A program made the translations under genes and the position numbers. DNA of 64,000 nt from Chlorokybus atmophyticus. Its lineage: Eukaryota > Streptophyta > Chlorokybophyceae > Chlorokybales > Chlorokybaceae. Positions 39,685-50,020 of this stretch are shown one piece after another (the stretch's first letter is position 1; each line of letters begins with the position of its first letter). The stretch covers positions 1 to 64,000 of the forward strand of contig RHPI01001553.1 of assembly GCA_009103225.1 (NCBI GenBank), given 5' to 3'. The notes under the pieces were generated by a model. That model searched no databases. It was given only the letters and a program-made list of their open reading frames with translations, and was not told the origin of the DNA.

Positions 39685-42340
39685 GGCCTTCGAGACTGCA
39701 CAAGCCATCCACAAGCGCTTGGTGTATGAGAAGGCAGTGCTGGACACCAACCGCAGCGCCGTATGGCCTGTAGTCAGCACGACAACTGAGCCTCCTCGCC
39801 GCGACCGTGGCCGGGACGCTCCACCAGCACGCGACAAAGGGAAACGGTCAGCTCATGCTGCACTTGCTGCCCCTGTGCTGTGTCATCGCTGTGGACGGCA
39901 TGGGCACTACCAAAAGGAGTGCACCGAAGAATACTCAACTTTGGTTTGCGACCACTGTCACAAGATTGGTCATTTGGAGTCAGTCTGCTGGCTCAAGTTC
40001 CCAGAGTTGAGGCCCGCCAACAGCTACAACCACCCTGCCAACAACTTCAGTGGCTACAACAGCAACAACACTGGGGGCCACACTGGCAACCACTTCAGTG
40101 GCTACAATGGCAACAACACTGGAGCCCACAACAGCAACAACGCTGGTGGCAGTAACAACAACAACATTGCCAGTGCTCGCAGGGAAGAGCAAGGCTACAG
40201 GGGGAAGAACAGACCTCCTCGACGTAAGGGACCAGAGACACGTCCGCGCGCTACTGCTGTTGCCGCCAAGGCTTCAGCCAACCCACCAGCTGATGACCAT
40301 ATGGCAGCCCTAATGGCACGCATGGCACGCTTGGAGGAAGACAAGGAGCAGGACTACCGCGCCTGCTACACGGCCCGATGGGCGCTGATGGCTGCAAAAC
40401 GCGAGAGAGACAGGAACACTCCGTCCCGCGTGCAACCATCACGACGAGCACGAGGGGAAGCTGCAACAACATCAGCAGGCACCTCCTCCGAAGCCACCAG
40501 TGGTGCTGCCTCCGCAGCAACAGCCACACCGGCTACAACGTCGACTCCATCAACGTCAGCATTACCCACTCCAGTTGCACCACGACCTGGTACACCGGTG
40601 GGCACCGTGACGCCGACACTGGTGAGCACACTGGCAGCAGCCGCCATCACTACCGAATCTGCACCAGTGGGCGGTGCACTTCCCACTGCAGCAGCGCCTC
40701 TGTCCGTAGGCGTTGAGACAACTCTCGCACCACTGACCGATACCATCGCAACTGCCACAATGGCCATCGTCGAGCCCGCTGTCTCTACAGCGACGCGCGC
40801 AGCCACTCTGCCCGCTCTCGACGTCATTCAGGCTGTCCCAACTGGTCAGCAAGCTGAACGAGCATGGGAAACCATCCTGCGCGGAGCAGACCCCACTACC
40901 ATCGCCTTCGGTCGGGGGGGGGAGCGCACCACGCGTGTCGCCCGCGATGATCGCGTCTTCCCGCTACCAGAGGTTCACACCCTTCCAGCACTCACTCAAC
41001 ACCAGTTAGAAGATGAGATCCTTGCTGGCACTGCACCCCCGATGCGTGACAGGGTGTTCTTGATCAGCTACAGCCCACCTGTAGTGTTGGAGTTGGCTCT
41101 GCAGCTGTTCTGGGCGTTGCACAACAACATGCAGACCGCCCCGCGCCAGCCTGCACGCATGCCAACCACCACCTTTGAACCCAGCCCGTTGGACACGTAT
41201 CGGGACCGCCGAGACGCCGTCCAGCAGCGAATCGCCGACGCAGCCGACCTGCCTTTGGGCACTGATGAAGCACTCGGACCTCCTACAACCGCTCGTCTTC
41301 ATCAGCGCTACCACGCACTGGAACAAGCATATCATTGGCGACAGGATCAAACTGCCGCCATTGCTGCACGTGAACAAGCTCTTGAAGCTACACGTGCACC
41401 AATACCTCAGTCACCCACTGCTAGTCCATCCTCCAGCACCACTCCGCTCTTCGTCGGGACCAACTCTGACCAAGCGAGGGCGTTGGCTCAACAAACCAGG
41501 GGGGTGATCGCCCCGCTGCTGCCTGCGCTGGTGGAGGATCTACCTGAGGACCAAAGGGAGCCAGGAAGGGGCTACCTTACACCACAAGGGTGTACACAAA
41601 GAGATGGAGCAGGACTGGTTGGAGAGCAACAACTACGCACTGCTCTGTTGCGACAAGCAACCATGCTGCATCGGCAAGAAGGCATCGGACTGCGGCAGAT
41701 GCTTGGGATGCGAGACAGTGGCAACGCGGCACGCGCACGGTTAGTGACGTGGCTGGTTACCAACCATCCCGCAGTCCCGTTGTTCGCTTTCGGCGCCAGG
41801 ATAGCGTGGGTGGACGCATTCCTTCGCTCCATACGGCAAGCCTATGACGAAGTGGCTTCCGCCGCCACTGACACTCTGGAGGGAGCTCTGGAGGCGATAC
41901 TGAGTTTGCCAGGGGTGGAGGCAGGACGTCAGCGCAGGCGCATCGCCACTGCTTACGAGCAGCATGTCCAACAGCCAGAGACCCGGCTCACTGTACGCAC
42001 ACGAGCAATAACAGTGCTGGAAGTGGGAGTGGTCAACGGCAGATGGGATGCTTACATGGCAGGGATCCTCAGGGTGCCCACCATCACCCACGACATGAGA
42101 GCGCGGCTCCTACGCGCAGTGTACCTGCAGCCCATGCCTCAGAACCATCGCTATATAGATGCGGACAACAATGCGACGGCGACATGGGAAGGTACACTAG
42201 TCAGAGAGGCAGCCCATGCTGTGCGATGGACCTATGCAGAGGAGCAGGCTGCCCGAGAGGCAGTCCCGCAAACACCAGGTCCTCCAGGGTTCCCGCCACA
42301 GCCACTGGCCACTCCTCCTGGCATGACAACAGCTGCATAG
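39685..42340 (+). CDS. Gypsy B gag, 5'-incomplete
   Basis: Open from the N to a TAG at 42,338-42,340 (about 884 codons). The start is missing. It contains tandem CCHC knuckles CHRCGRHGHYQKEC (39,881-39,922) and CDHCHKIGHLESVC (39,947-39,988), then an Asn/Gly-rich repeat (SGYNSNNTGGHTGNHFSGYN, about 40,048-40,170), then a basic linker (RREEQGYRGKNRPPRRKGPE), a long Thr/Ala/Pro-rich region, and a helical C-terminal part. The protease follows in the same frame after the TAG. Read-through at that stop is possible but unproven. Gag packages the element RNA. Confidence 0.85.
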
Positions 42341-43042
42341 AGGGTCAACCCTCCTGCACCTCCACTTGGACAGGTGGCAGCAGCACCTCCAGTGCCTAGG
42401 CCACCACGCGTGTACCAGCAACCGCGACAAGGACGGTTTGGACAAAGCCGAGGACAAGGAGGCCCACAAGATCCATCAGGCAGAGGAGCCCTGGCTGCCC
42501 TACGGTCAGGCCCCGCAGATGAGAATAAAGCAACAGTCTCTCCACGCAAGAGGTTCCGTCGCTTCAAGAGGCTGCGCATCAACGCCAATGCAGCCATGAT
42601 CGCCAACCAAGGCAAGCACGTGACCGTCAATGGGCGGGCACCCAAACGCGTGATGCTGGACACTGGAGCACAGCCTGTCATCATTGGGCGCTACCTCGCA
42701 CGAGATCTCGGCATCACCAGCGCTGAGCTGCTTCCCTGTCCCTATCAGCTGGACACCGCAACCGGCAACCGTGACAAGGTACTCGGCCTTACCAAGCAGG
42801 CTGTGAGCATCCGCCTCACCGGACTAAACCCTTCCCACAGCACCGAGATTGTACAAAGGTGTGTGGTCACCGATGCCGGGTCCTTTGACCTACTGTTGGG
42901 ACAGGACTGCAACTTCCCTGTTGGCATGGGGCTGGACTGCTGGACTGAGCAGGCATGGTTTCGACCACATTGGGATGAGGACGATGGAGAGGAGCAGGGA
43001 TTCCTACCTCTCGAACTGGTGGTCAAGGACCGCTCGCAGTGA
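42341..43042 (+). CDS. Gypsy B aspartic protease domain
   Basis: In frame with gag across the TAG and open to a TGA at 43,040-43,042. After a Pro/Gln/Arg-rich linker comes the retropepsin motif VMLDTGAQPVIIGRYLARDL (catalytic Asp 42,659-42,661). A central TGNRDKVLGLTKQAVSIRLT strand and the C-terminal LLLGQDCNFPVGMGLDCWTE follow, as in gypsy proteases. The methyltransferase N-terminus follows in the same frame after the TGA. Confidence 0.85.
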   Translation, partial: RVNPPAPPLGQVAAAPPVPRPPRVYQQPRQGRFGQSRGQGGPQDPSGRGALAALRSGPADENKATVSPRKRFRRFKRLRINANAAMIANQGKHVTVNGRAPKRVMLDTGAQPVIIGRYLARDLGITSAELLPCPYQLDTATGNRDKVLGLTKQAVSIRLTGLNPSHSTEIVQRCVVTDAGSFDLLLGQDCNFPVGMGLDCWTEQAWFRPHWDEDDGEEQGFLPLELVVKDRSQ

Positions 43043-44360
43043 AGATCGGCTGCAGCAGCCACCTACAGTCTTACAAAAAGCTCACGTGTGCCTCGTGCCC
43101 GAACGCAGCCAAGGACAACTGCAACGAGCTCGAGCCCGAGCCTAAACGCTGAAGAGGACTCCCCTACACCGTACGATGAGTCTCAGGAGACTGTCACCAA
43201 AGAAGTGGCCTTTCAGGAGCCATCCGAGCGTCGCTGGAGCGCACAAGTAGCAGCACACATGCTGCTGACCAGGCCTCAGCTCACTGCACACTTTCCTGCC
43301 TACAAAGACCAGGCTACAGTGCAGGAGCAGTACCACATAGCTACGGGAGTTGTGGAGTTCCACATGGTCCGCCGACAACAAGGCATCACCGTGCTGGAGC
43401 TGTTCGGAGGCATAGGCAGTGGGCTTGCGGCTGTCCTCAACACAGGAACAACAGTCACCAAGTACCTCTACTGTGACCTGACCCTCATGCACAGGAGGCT
43501 CTGAGCCATCATTTACGACAGCTGCACCAGCGTTACCCGCAGCAGCTACCGCTGTCGGCACTGCAAGGGAGCCAGAAGGCTCTACCGCAGGACATCCGCT
43601 GGATTACCAAGGATCACCTGCAGGCAGTCGGCAACATTGACCTGCTGATAGCAGGGTGGGAGTGTCAAGGGCACTCCAGCGCAGGCAGGGGCCAAGGGCT
43701 CTCGGATCCTCGCTCACAGCTGTTCTGGGAGCTAATGAGAGTCATCAAACTCCTACAGATCAGTCAGATCGCTAGGCCCTTGGGGTACATCATCGAAAAT
43801 GTGCACTCCGAGGATGACAAGCGGCATCACGTCGCCAAGGCCTATCGGCAAGTATGCTCCTTGCTGGGGCATCCTCAAAATCAACACCGCTCGTCATGGA
43901 TCTCGTGCACACCGCGTCCGCGCCAAGTGGACCAACCTGGCCATTGTGGAAAACCTGTTTCTGGCAGAGTACCTATACAGCAATCGGCCACGAAATCTCG
44001 TCGTCGATGACATCCTGGACCCTGGACGCACAGCGCAACCAGTCACACGCCTTGACCACCACCACTTCTACCAGTGCAACCAGCCTGGTCAGCCGCGCCG
44101 CGCGCTACCCACACTAGTATCCTATCCAGGCTCCTACGCGTTCCGCAATGCAGGCGACGGCATGGTGTTGGACTCCAACACTGGACGGCTGGAGGAACCC
44201 AATGCCCGCGAGCGCGAGCGTGCTATGAGATTCTTTCCAAGCAGCATCACAGGCTCCACGCTGACAACCAGTCAACAATGTCAGTTGTTGGGGCGCGCCA
44301 TGGATCAGAACAGCATGGTGTGGTACTTGGAAATGTGCTTTGCTCTCCAGGACCGCCATG
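43043..44360 (+). CDS. Gypsy B DNMT3-like C5-cytosine methyltransferase domain (two frameshifts)
   Basis: A full set of methyltransferase motifs lies between protease and RT. Motif I: ITVLELFGGIGSG (about 43,385-43,423). Next YLYCDL. Motif IV: LLIAGWECQGHSSAGRGQGL, with the catalytic Cys codon at 43,663-43,665 (the usual Pro before Cys is Glu). Motif VI: YIIENV (Glu codon 43,795-43,797). Motif VIII: HGSRAHRVRAKWTNL. Motif IX/X: RERERAMRFFPSSITG and QLLGRAMDQNSMVWYL. The KYLYCD and SRAHR.R..W.NL segments resemble DNMT3 rather than DNMT1. Two frameshifts: a 5-nt near-duplication GACCT/GACCC at 43,475-43,484, and one extra A in AAAA near 43,874-43,877. Gypsy A confirms the original frame at both. 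The domain would methylate cytosine C5. Whether it acts on element DNA or host chromatin is unknown. Confidence 0.88.
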
Positions 44361-46315
44361 TGTCCTTCCAGGAGCTCGAACACCTGGCTGGGGGGTGGAT
44401 TGCTCGCTTTTCAGAGACCAAAGCAGCACACACCGCCCTCGAGACCGCCCACATGGAGGAGCAGGCAGCAGTCACTGTGGAAGACATTCCAGTGGTCGCC
44501 AACGCTACCTCGTGGTCCCACGCCATTGGACCGCTGGCCACAGGCCAGACTCGAGAGCAACTCGAGGCTCTCCTCAACAAGTGGAGGAGCCAATTCAGTT
44601 TCAGTGTGAAGGAGCTGGGCATCTGCTCAGCATACCAGATGGACATTGAACTAGTGGACACCGAACCGGTGTTCAGAAGACAGTACCGCCTCTCCAAGCT
44701 AAAAGAAGACTTGGTGGAACAGAGGTGCAAGGCGCTGCTAGATGCAGGTCTGATCGAGGAGTCCACATCGGACTTTGCGGCCGCGACCGTCATGCCCCTG
44801 AAGAAAGATTCAGCAGGCAACTGGATAGACCGGCGCATGTGTGGCGGCTATCGCCCCCTCAACAACAAGACCAAGCAGGACAGGTATCCGATGCCTGCCG
44901 CAGAAGGCATCTTTGACGATGTAGGAGACTGCACGGTCTATAGTATCCTGGATATGCGCCAAGGGTACAACCAGATCGCCATCAAGGAGGAGGACAAGCA
45001 CAAGACTTCCTTCTGGGGAAACCGGCAGCTGTACCAGTGGAAGGTCATGCCCTTCGGACTGAAGAACGCTCCGGCCAAGTTCCAGCGCGTCATGGACAAA
45101 GCCCTCAAGGGGTTGGACTTCGCGCGCTGCTACATCGACGACATCCTCATCTTCAGTCACAGCAATGAGGAGCATCTCCAGCACATCGAAGAGGTGCTAC
45201 AGAGGCTGAAGGAAGTCGGGATGACGGTGCACCCTGACAAGTGCACCTTCTTCACCCACAAGGTACCCTACCTAGGACATATGATTGTGCCCCATGGTGT
45301 GTATGTACAGCAGGCCAAAGTGGAAGCACTGGTGGCTATCCCTGCCCCCACAGACCTCACGCGACTGCGGGCCTTCCTCGGCCTTGCCAACTATTACCGA
45401 CGGTTTGTCAAAGACTTTGCCAAGATCGCAAGGCCTCTCAACGAACTACTGAAGAAGGACACCGAGTTCGTGTGGAAGAAGGCACAACAGGAGGCCTTTC
45501 AGGAACTGAAGCTCCGCCTTACCACAGCTCCCATTCTGCAACGCCCTGACTACACCAGGTCGTTCATCCTGCACACAGACTGGAGCAAGCTTGGCATGGG
45601 GGCCGTGCTCGTACAGCATGACAACAACAAGAAGGAGCGCGTAGTGTCGTACGCCAGCCGCAGCAACAACAGTGCTGAGGCCAACTACAGCAGCTACGAA
45701 GGGGAGTGTCTCGCCGCAGTGTGGGCCATCTCCTTCTTCCGACCCTTTCTGTTTGGACGGCAGTTCCAACTGGTCACTGACCATCAACCCCTCAAGTGGC
45801 TAATGAACAACCAGCACTTGACAGGAAAGTTAGCACGATGGGCGCTGCTGCTCCAGGAGTACGACTTCGAGGTGGAACACCGCGCAGGCCTTGCCAACCA
45901 GGATGCGGATGGCCTCAGCCGTAACCCCCACCTCAGCACCAACGACGCCACAGGCGCCCGACATGAGTTGGGTCCTACAGCTGCACCTGCAGGTGTGGCC
46001 ACCATGTTCGCTGTCGCTGCGCTACGCTCAGGACGCAGGACTCAGATCGCTGAGGCAGCAGCAGACGGGGACATGCCCGCTCTCGAGCCCGCCATCACCA
46101 CCACCGATCCTTTATCAGAAGAAGCAATCGCTGCCGACCCTGGGGTGGATGATGAGGAGCTGGCACCCACCGACACACGACAAGACATCTGGCTGGACGA
46201 GCCATCGCTCGCACTGCTTCAGACTGGACAACTTCCAGTAGGCATGAGCGCACGCGAGAAGGACCGCGTCCGGCAACGCACTCAGCGTTACCGCTGGGCC
46301 AACGACAGGTTGTAA
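44361..46315 (+). CDS. Gypsy B reverse transcriptase and RNase H
   Basis: In the same frame as the end of the methyltransferase (open from 43,799 to TAA at 46,313-46,315). RT: QYRLSKLKEDLVEQRCKALL, AATVMPLKKDSAGNW, RRMCGGYRPLN, SILDMRQGYNQIAIK, YQWKVMPFGLKNAP, catalytic CYIDDILIF (YIDD 45,131-45,142), and the thumb LRAFLGLANYYRRFVKDFAK. RNase H: FILHTDWSKLGMGAVLVQHD, YASRSNNSAEANYSSYEGE, and VTDHQPLKWLM with the catalytic D. The C-terminus has the typical EHRAGLANQDADGLSRNP tether. No internal stop. Confidence 0.95.
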
Positions 46316-47645
46316 TGACGGATACAAGATGCAGATCAGGAGGTCCCCACACCAGCTGCACGAAGGCATCATCTCCTCCCTTCACACCGAGCTCGGGCAC
46401 TTCGGTGTCAAGCGCACGGTTAGCCTGGTCAGGACCCGGTACTGGTGGTATGGGGTGCACAGACAGGTGCGGGAGTTCGTCAGCAACTGTCAGCAGTGTG
46501 ACATGGTTCGCGCCAGCCTCAACACGCGCAATGCCACCTTGCATCCCCTTCCCATCTCCGGGTTGTTCTACCGCTGGGGACTGGACATCCTTGGAGACCT
46601 AGCGCCCTCAGCACGAGGCAACCGCTACATCCTCGTTATGATCGAGCACTTCTCCAAGTGGGTGGAGCTGGTGCCCCTGCCCGACAAGAGCAGTGAGGGA
46701 GTAGCCCAGGCTTTCCTCTCCCATGTACTCGGACGTTTCGGCAGCTGCGCTGAAGTCATCACCGACCAGGGTACGGAGTTCAGAGGAGCCTTCGACAAGC
46801 TTATCGACAGGTGCTTCATCAACCATCGTCGCACCTCACGCGACCACCCGCAGGCCGACGGCCTCGCCGAACGTACCGTGCAGACCATCAAGAAGGCACT
46901 GCGCAAGTACGTCCTTGCCTACGAGAAGAATACCTGGGATGATCACCTCCCATGGGTAGCAATGGGCTACCGGCTGTCCAAGCAGGCAGCCCTGCGAGAG
47001 TACAGCCCATACTATCTACTGTTCGGAAGGCAGCCACTGCTCCCTTTCCGCGCACAGCAGGAGGTCGACAGAGTGGTGGACAATCTCGATAACCCCGACG
47101 AGATGTTGTATGATCTGACAGTGCGCAGTGCGCTGTTCGAACACACAGTCCCCATGGCCTTCAACAACCTGCGCATCGCGCAGCACCGCGACACGCTGCG
47201 TTATGAGCGTGTGCGCAGTGGTTTCTACAAGGAGCGGGAGCGCCGCTTCGAGTCAGGAGACTTCGTCTACCGTATGGCGTCCACACGCGACACCCTCGAT
47301 ACCTCCGTCGGGCGTGCTGTTTACAAGGTATTGAAGGTGCACCCCACAGGGGTACTGGACCTGTTGGGACAACGAGGCGAGCGCATGAAGGACAACATGG
47401 TCAATTGTGCGCCCTGTCATCTCCCCTACATTGCTGGCTTCACCCAGATCCAGCACCCGCGTCCGCTGCGCAGCACCCGATGCGAGAAGTGTGGCAGCGC
47501 CGACGACGACCCATTGATGATGTTATGCGATGGCTGTAATCAAGGCATGCACTGCTACTGCCTTGACCCTCCACTGGACGCAGTACCCTTGTGGGAGTAC
47601 TGGTGCGATGACTGCCGCATGAACGGTCCCCCACACAGTCGGTAG
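46316..47645 (+). CDS. Gypsy B integrase with C-terminal PHD finger
   Basis: Frame-shifted relative to RT by a 1-base change near 46,312; open to TAG at 47,643-47,645. Integrase HHCC zinc domain: H-x-HTELGHFGVKRTVSLVRTRY followed by CQQCDMVRA. Core: GLDILGDLAPSARG (first D), VITDQGTEFRGAFDK (second D), HPQADGLAERTVQTIKKAL (E). After a GPY/F-like region (FVYRMASTRDTLDTSVGRAV, VHPTGVLDLL) a PHD finger ends the protein (47,481-47,621): CEKC, MLCDGCNQGMHCYCLDPPL, WYCDDC-like C4HC3 pattern. PHD fingers read histone H3 tails. In this place many gypsy elements have a chromodomain, so a targeting role is likely by analogy. Confidence 0.93.
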
Positions 47646-47691
47646 GAACTGAGTTCTGCAGCAGAGGGCTACCCCAGAATCTCAGGGGGGG

Positions 47692-48581
47692 TGGCTTGTT
47701 GACTGTGTGCACTACGACACAGTCTGTACACAAAAGTGGCGAGCAACATCGGCTCGTCCACTGCACTAAACACCGCGTAGGCTCATCTTCAAGCCTATGC
47801 CCACGATTGGGGGGTTGGCTGTTGCTTGCATGACTCCAATGCAGTGCACGGCACTAGCATGCGTGCAGCACTAGCACTCCTCTGCAGCCTGTCCGAGACA
47901 AGGTTGCCCTCGACCATGACAGGCACGACAGCTGTCATGCCATCTACCCTCGCATGCCAGTTCTTCTCAAGCATGCCTACACCCAGCCCCACGCCCGGGC
48001 TACCAGCATGAAGACCGCGCGAGCCCCAGCCTACTGCTAGCTACTGTATCACTCATGTAGCATGTAGCTAGGGCTACTTTATAGACCTGTCTGTAGGGAC
48101 CGCGCGTAGCTGATCAGTTGCAAGTCTGTTAAGAACACATGTGCTATATCAAGTCTTAGGAGATTTCCGAAATAGCATGAGGCCTCGATGTGACCGTTGG
48201 CCTAGTGCCCGCGTGGCACTGCACAGTCATGATTTGACATGTATAAGTAGGAAGTCACGTCACCAGACTGGCTGGTGACACTGTAAGTGAGTACTGTGAG
48301 TACTAGAAGTACTAAGAAGTAAAGACTCTGTTTCTAAAGAGCTTGTGAAGCGATTTGAACTGGAAGCACGCTGCCCCGGTTGCCAAGAATTCCCTTACTG
48401 CGTGAGACACGGTGCATGCTCTTGTGCGCTGTGCCTGCCATTGCTGTGAGCTTGACGGTGGTGTGTTGTTTCAGTAGTCAGGGTGTTGTATCCACGTGTT
48501 GCACACTCATTCACCTCACTTAACAGTGTATCATTCTATCCACTCATGCAAAGAACTGTGTCCACAGCACTACCTATCGTA
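47692..48581 (+). repeat. Gypsy B 3' LTR
   Basis: It begins TGGCTTGTTGACTG after the G-rich tract TCAGGGGGGG, a good polypurine tract. The same start recurs 891 bp downstream at 48,582-48,583, which sets the length at about 890 bp. A TATA-like TATAAGTA lies at 48,242-48,249. The LTR start could also be TGTTGACTG at 47,697; the 3' border (no clear CA end) is uncertain. Confidence 0.7.
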
Positions 48582-48821
48582 GTGGCTTGTTGACTGTGTG
48601 CACTACGACACAGTCTGTACACAAAGGTGGCGAGCAACATCGGCTCGTCCACTGCACTAAACACCGCGTAGGCTCATCTTCAAGCCTATGCCCACGATTG
48701 GGGGGTTGGCTGTTGCTTGCATGACTCCAATGCAGTGCACGGCACTAGCATGCGTGCAGCACTGGCACTCCTCTGCAGCCTGTCCGAGACAAGGTTGCCC
48801 TCGACCATGACAGGCACGACA
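48582..48821 (+). repeat. Second LTR start in tandem, truncated
   Basis: 240 bp that repeat 47,691-47,930 with about two visible differences (CAAAAGTGG/CAAAGGTGG, CACTAGCAC/CACTGGCAC). They stop at 48,821, where pogo copy 2 coding sequence begins. No polypurine tract stands before this copy, so it is not simply the 3' LTR of another element. Confidence 0.88.
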
Positions 48822-49509
48822 ACTTCTCGGAGCCGTCGGCATTCACACACAATGCTATTGTGAACCTATCCTTCTCTCTCTTCCCCCCTCTCGCTTCTTC
48901 ACTTGCAGTGACCAATGTGCGGCGTGGACGAGCCCGGTAGAACACCCCGCTCTCATCCATGTTGAAGGTGTTGGTAGCGCCGTAGTCTTCAAGAATCTCT
49001 GGCAAGTCAGCTTGGGCCATGTCGACCCCTTCTTCATCTGCATCGTTGGCCTCCCCGTGCAATGGTTTAGCGGAGATGCCATGACGCTTCTTGAACCGAT
49101 TCACCCACCCGTGTGATGCATTGAAGTCCTCTATGTTCAACTTGCTAGCAAAGTCCTTGCCCTTCTCTATCAATATCGCGTCTGTGATGGTGGCATTGCG
49201 AGCCCGAGCTTGTACAAACCATGCATACAATGCATCCTCCAACTTGGGATGTGCTGCAAGCCGCATGCGCTTGGTACTTGCAGCGAAATTACCACCCTGA
49301 GCTAGCGTCTCAACTATCTTATCACGGCCAGTCAGCAACTTGGACAATGCACTCTGTTTGATATCCAATTTCAACTTAGATTTGACAATAGCAATGAAGT
49401 CCGCTTGCCTAATGTTGGTGTTCTCGCACAACTCATTATACAACTCTAATATGCGCTTCTTGTCCTTGAGAGTGATGTTGCTACGCTTAGCGGGCTGTGG
49501 TGCAGACAT
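48822..49509 (-). pseudogene. Pogo copy 2 transposase, DNA-binding and first part of DDE domain
   Basis: The minus-strand ORF starts at 49,509. Same N-terminus as copy 1 (CENP-B-type HTH, then Tc5-type HTH), followed by FKKRHGISAKPLHGEANDAD, an acidic linker, and the start of the DDE catalytic domain: NTFNMDESGVFYRARPRRTL, with the first catalytic Asp in NMDES, and DRFTIALCVNADGSEKL. The fusion to the LTR fragment follows. The open frame runs a further 25 codons into the LTR by chance. Confidence 0.88.
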
Positions 49510-50020
49510 GATGACCTACAAAACGCACAGAATGGCCTTGGTGTTCACGTGAACAATCACAACAATGCACACATACACACGCGCATGTGCACAACACACA
49601 CCTTAGCACAAGCCCTCCAAAGCTTGAAGCAGCTGTTTCCACCGTCAAGGCGTCTACTGCTACCTATCTACACCTTTGCCCCCGCCGCCGCCAACCCTCG
49701 CGCCGCCGCCGCCGCCGCCGCCGCCGCATGGGGATAACCAGTGCCTCTGCAACTGACGTGGCGGCTTAAGGCACAGAAGCACTTGCATGGGCACAAGGGC
49801 ACAAGATCAAGTGCTTGCTTGTGCCCTTGCGCACAGCACTGCTACCCCCGATAAGAGCATATTACCACTGGGATTTTCATGCGGTAACATTATTCTTATT
49901 ACGTACAAGACTATTCCACTAAGTGAAGATATTTACCTGTAAAACCATTGGTCTTTTCATAATCTATGATCTTAGCGGGGTTATTCCCTTACAGCGAATT
50001 CCTTTAACGGGGGTAGACTG
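48822..50020 (-). mobile_element. Pogo/Tigger-like DNA transposon, truncated (copy 2)
   Basis: The right end is the same as in copy 1: TIR ending at 50,020, then TA (50,021-50,022). It continues into more of the transposase than copy 1 does, but is cut at 48,822 by the LTR fragment. No left TIR. Confidence 0.88.

Larger units (their letters stand above)
39685..48581 (+). mobile_element. Gypsy B, Ty3/gypsy element with DNMT3-like methyltransferase and PHD finger
   Basis: Order on the plus strand: gag (from mid-gag), protease, methyltransferase, RT, RNase H, integrase, PHD finger, 3' LTR. RT-RNase H before integrase defines Ty3/gypsy. About the first 300 codons of gag and the 5' LTR are missing at the N (39,684). 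The coding part has two in-frame stops (TAG 42,338-42,340; TGA 43,040-43,042) and three frameshifts (near 43,480, 43,876 and 46,312). It is the same lineage as gypsy A: similar tandem zinc knuckles, methyltransferase in the same place, similar RT. Confidence 0.92.

Noticed and set aside
46433-47645. Host gene with integrase-like and PHD domains
   Set aside because: Position directly after gypsy RT-RNase H and before the polypurine tract and LTR shows that it is the integrase of gypsy B.
48745-48821. C-terminal 25 residues of pogo copy 2 transposase
   Set aside because: This part is LTR sequence read in frame by chance after the fusion point.
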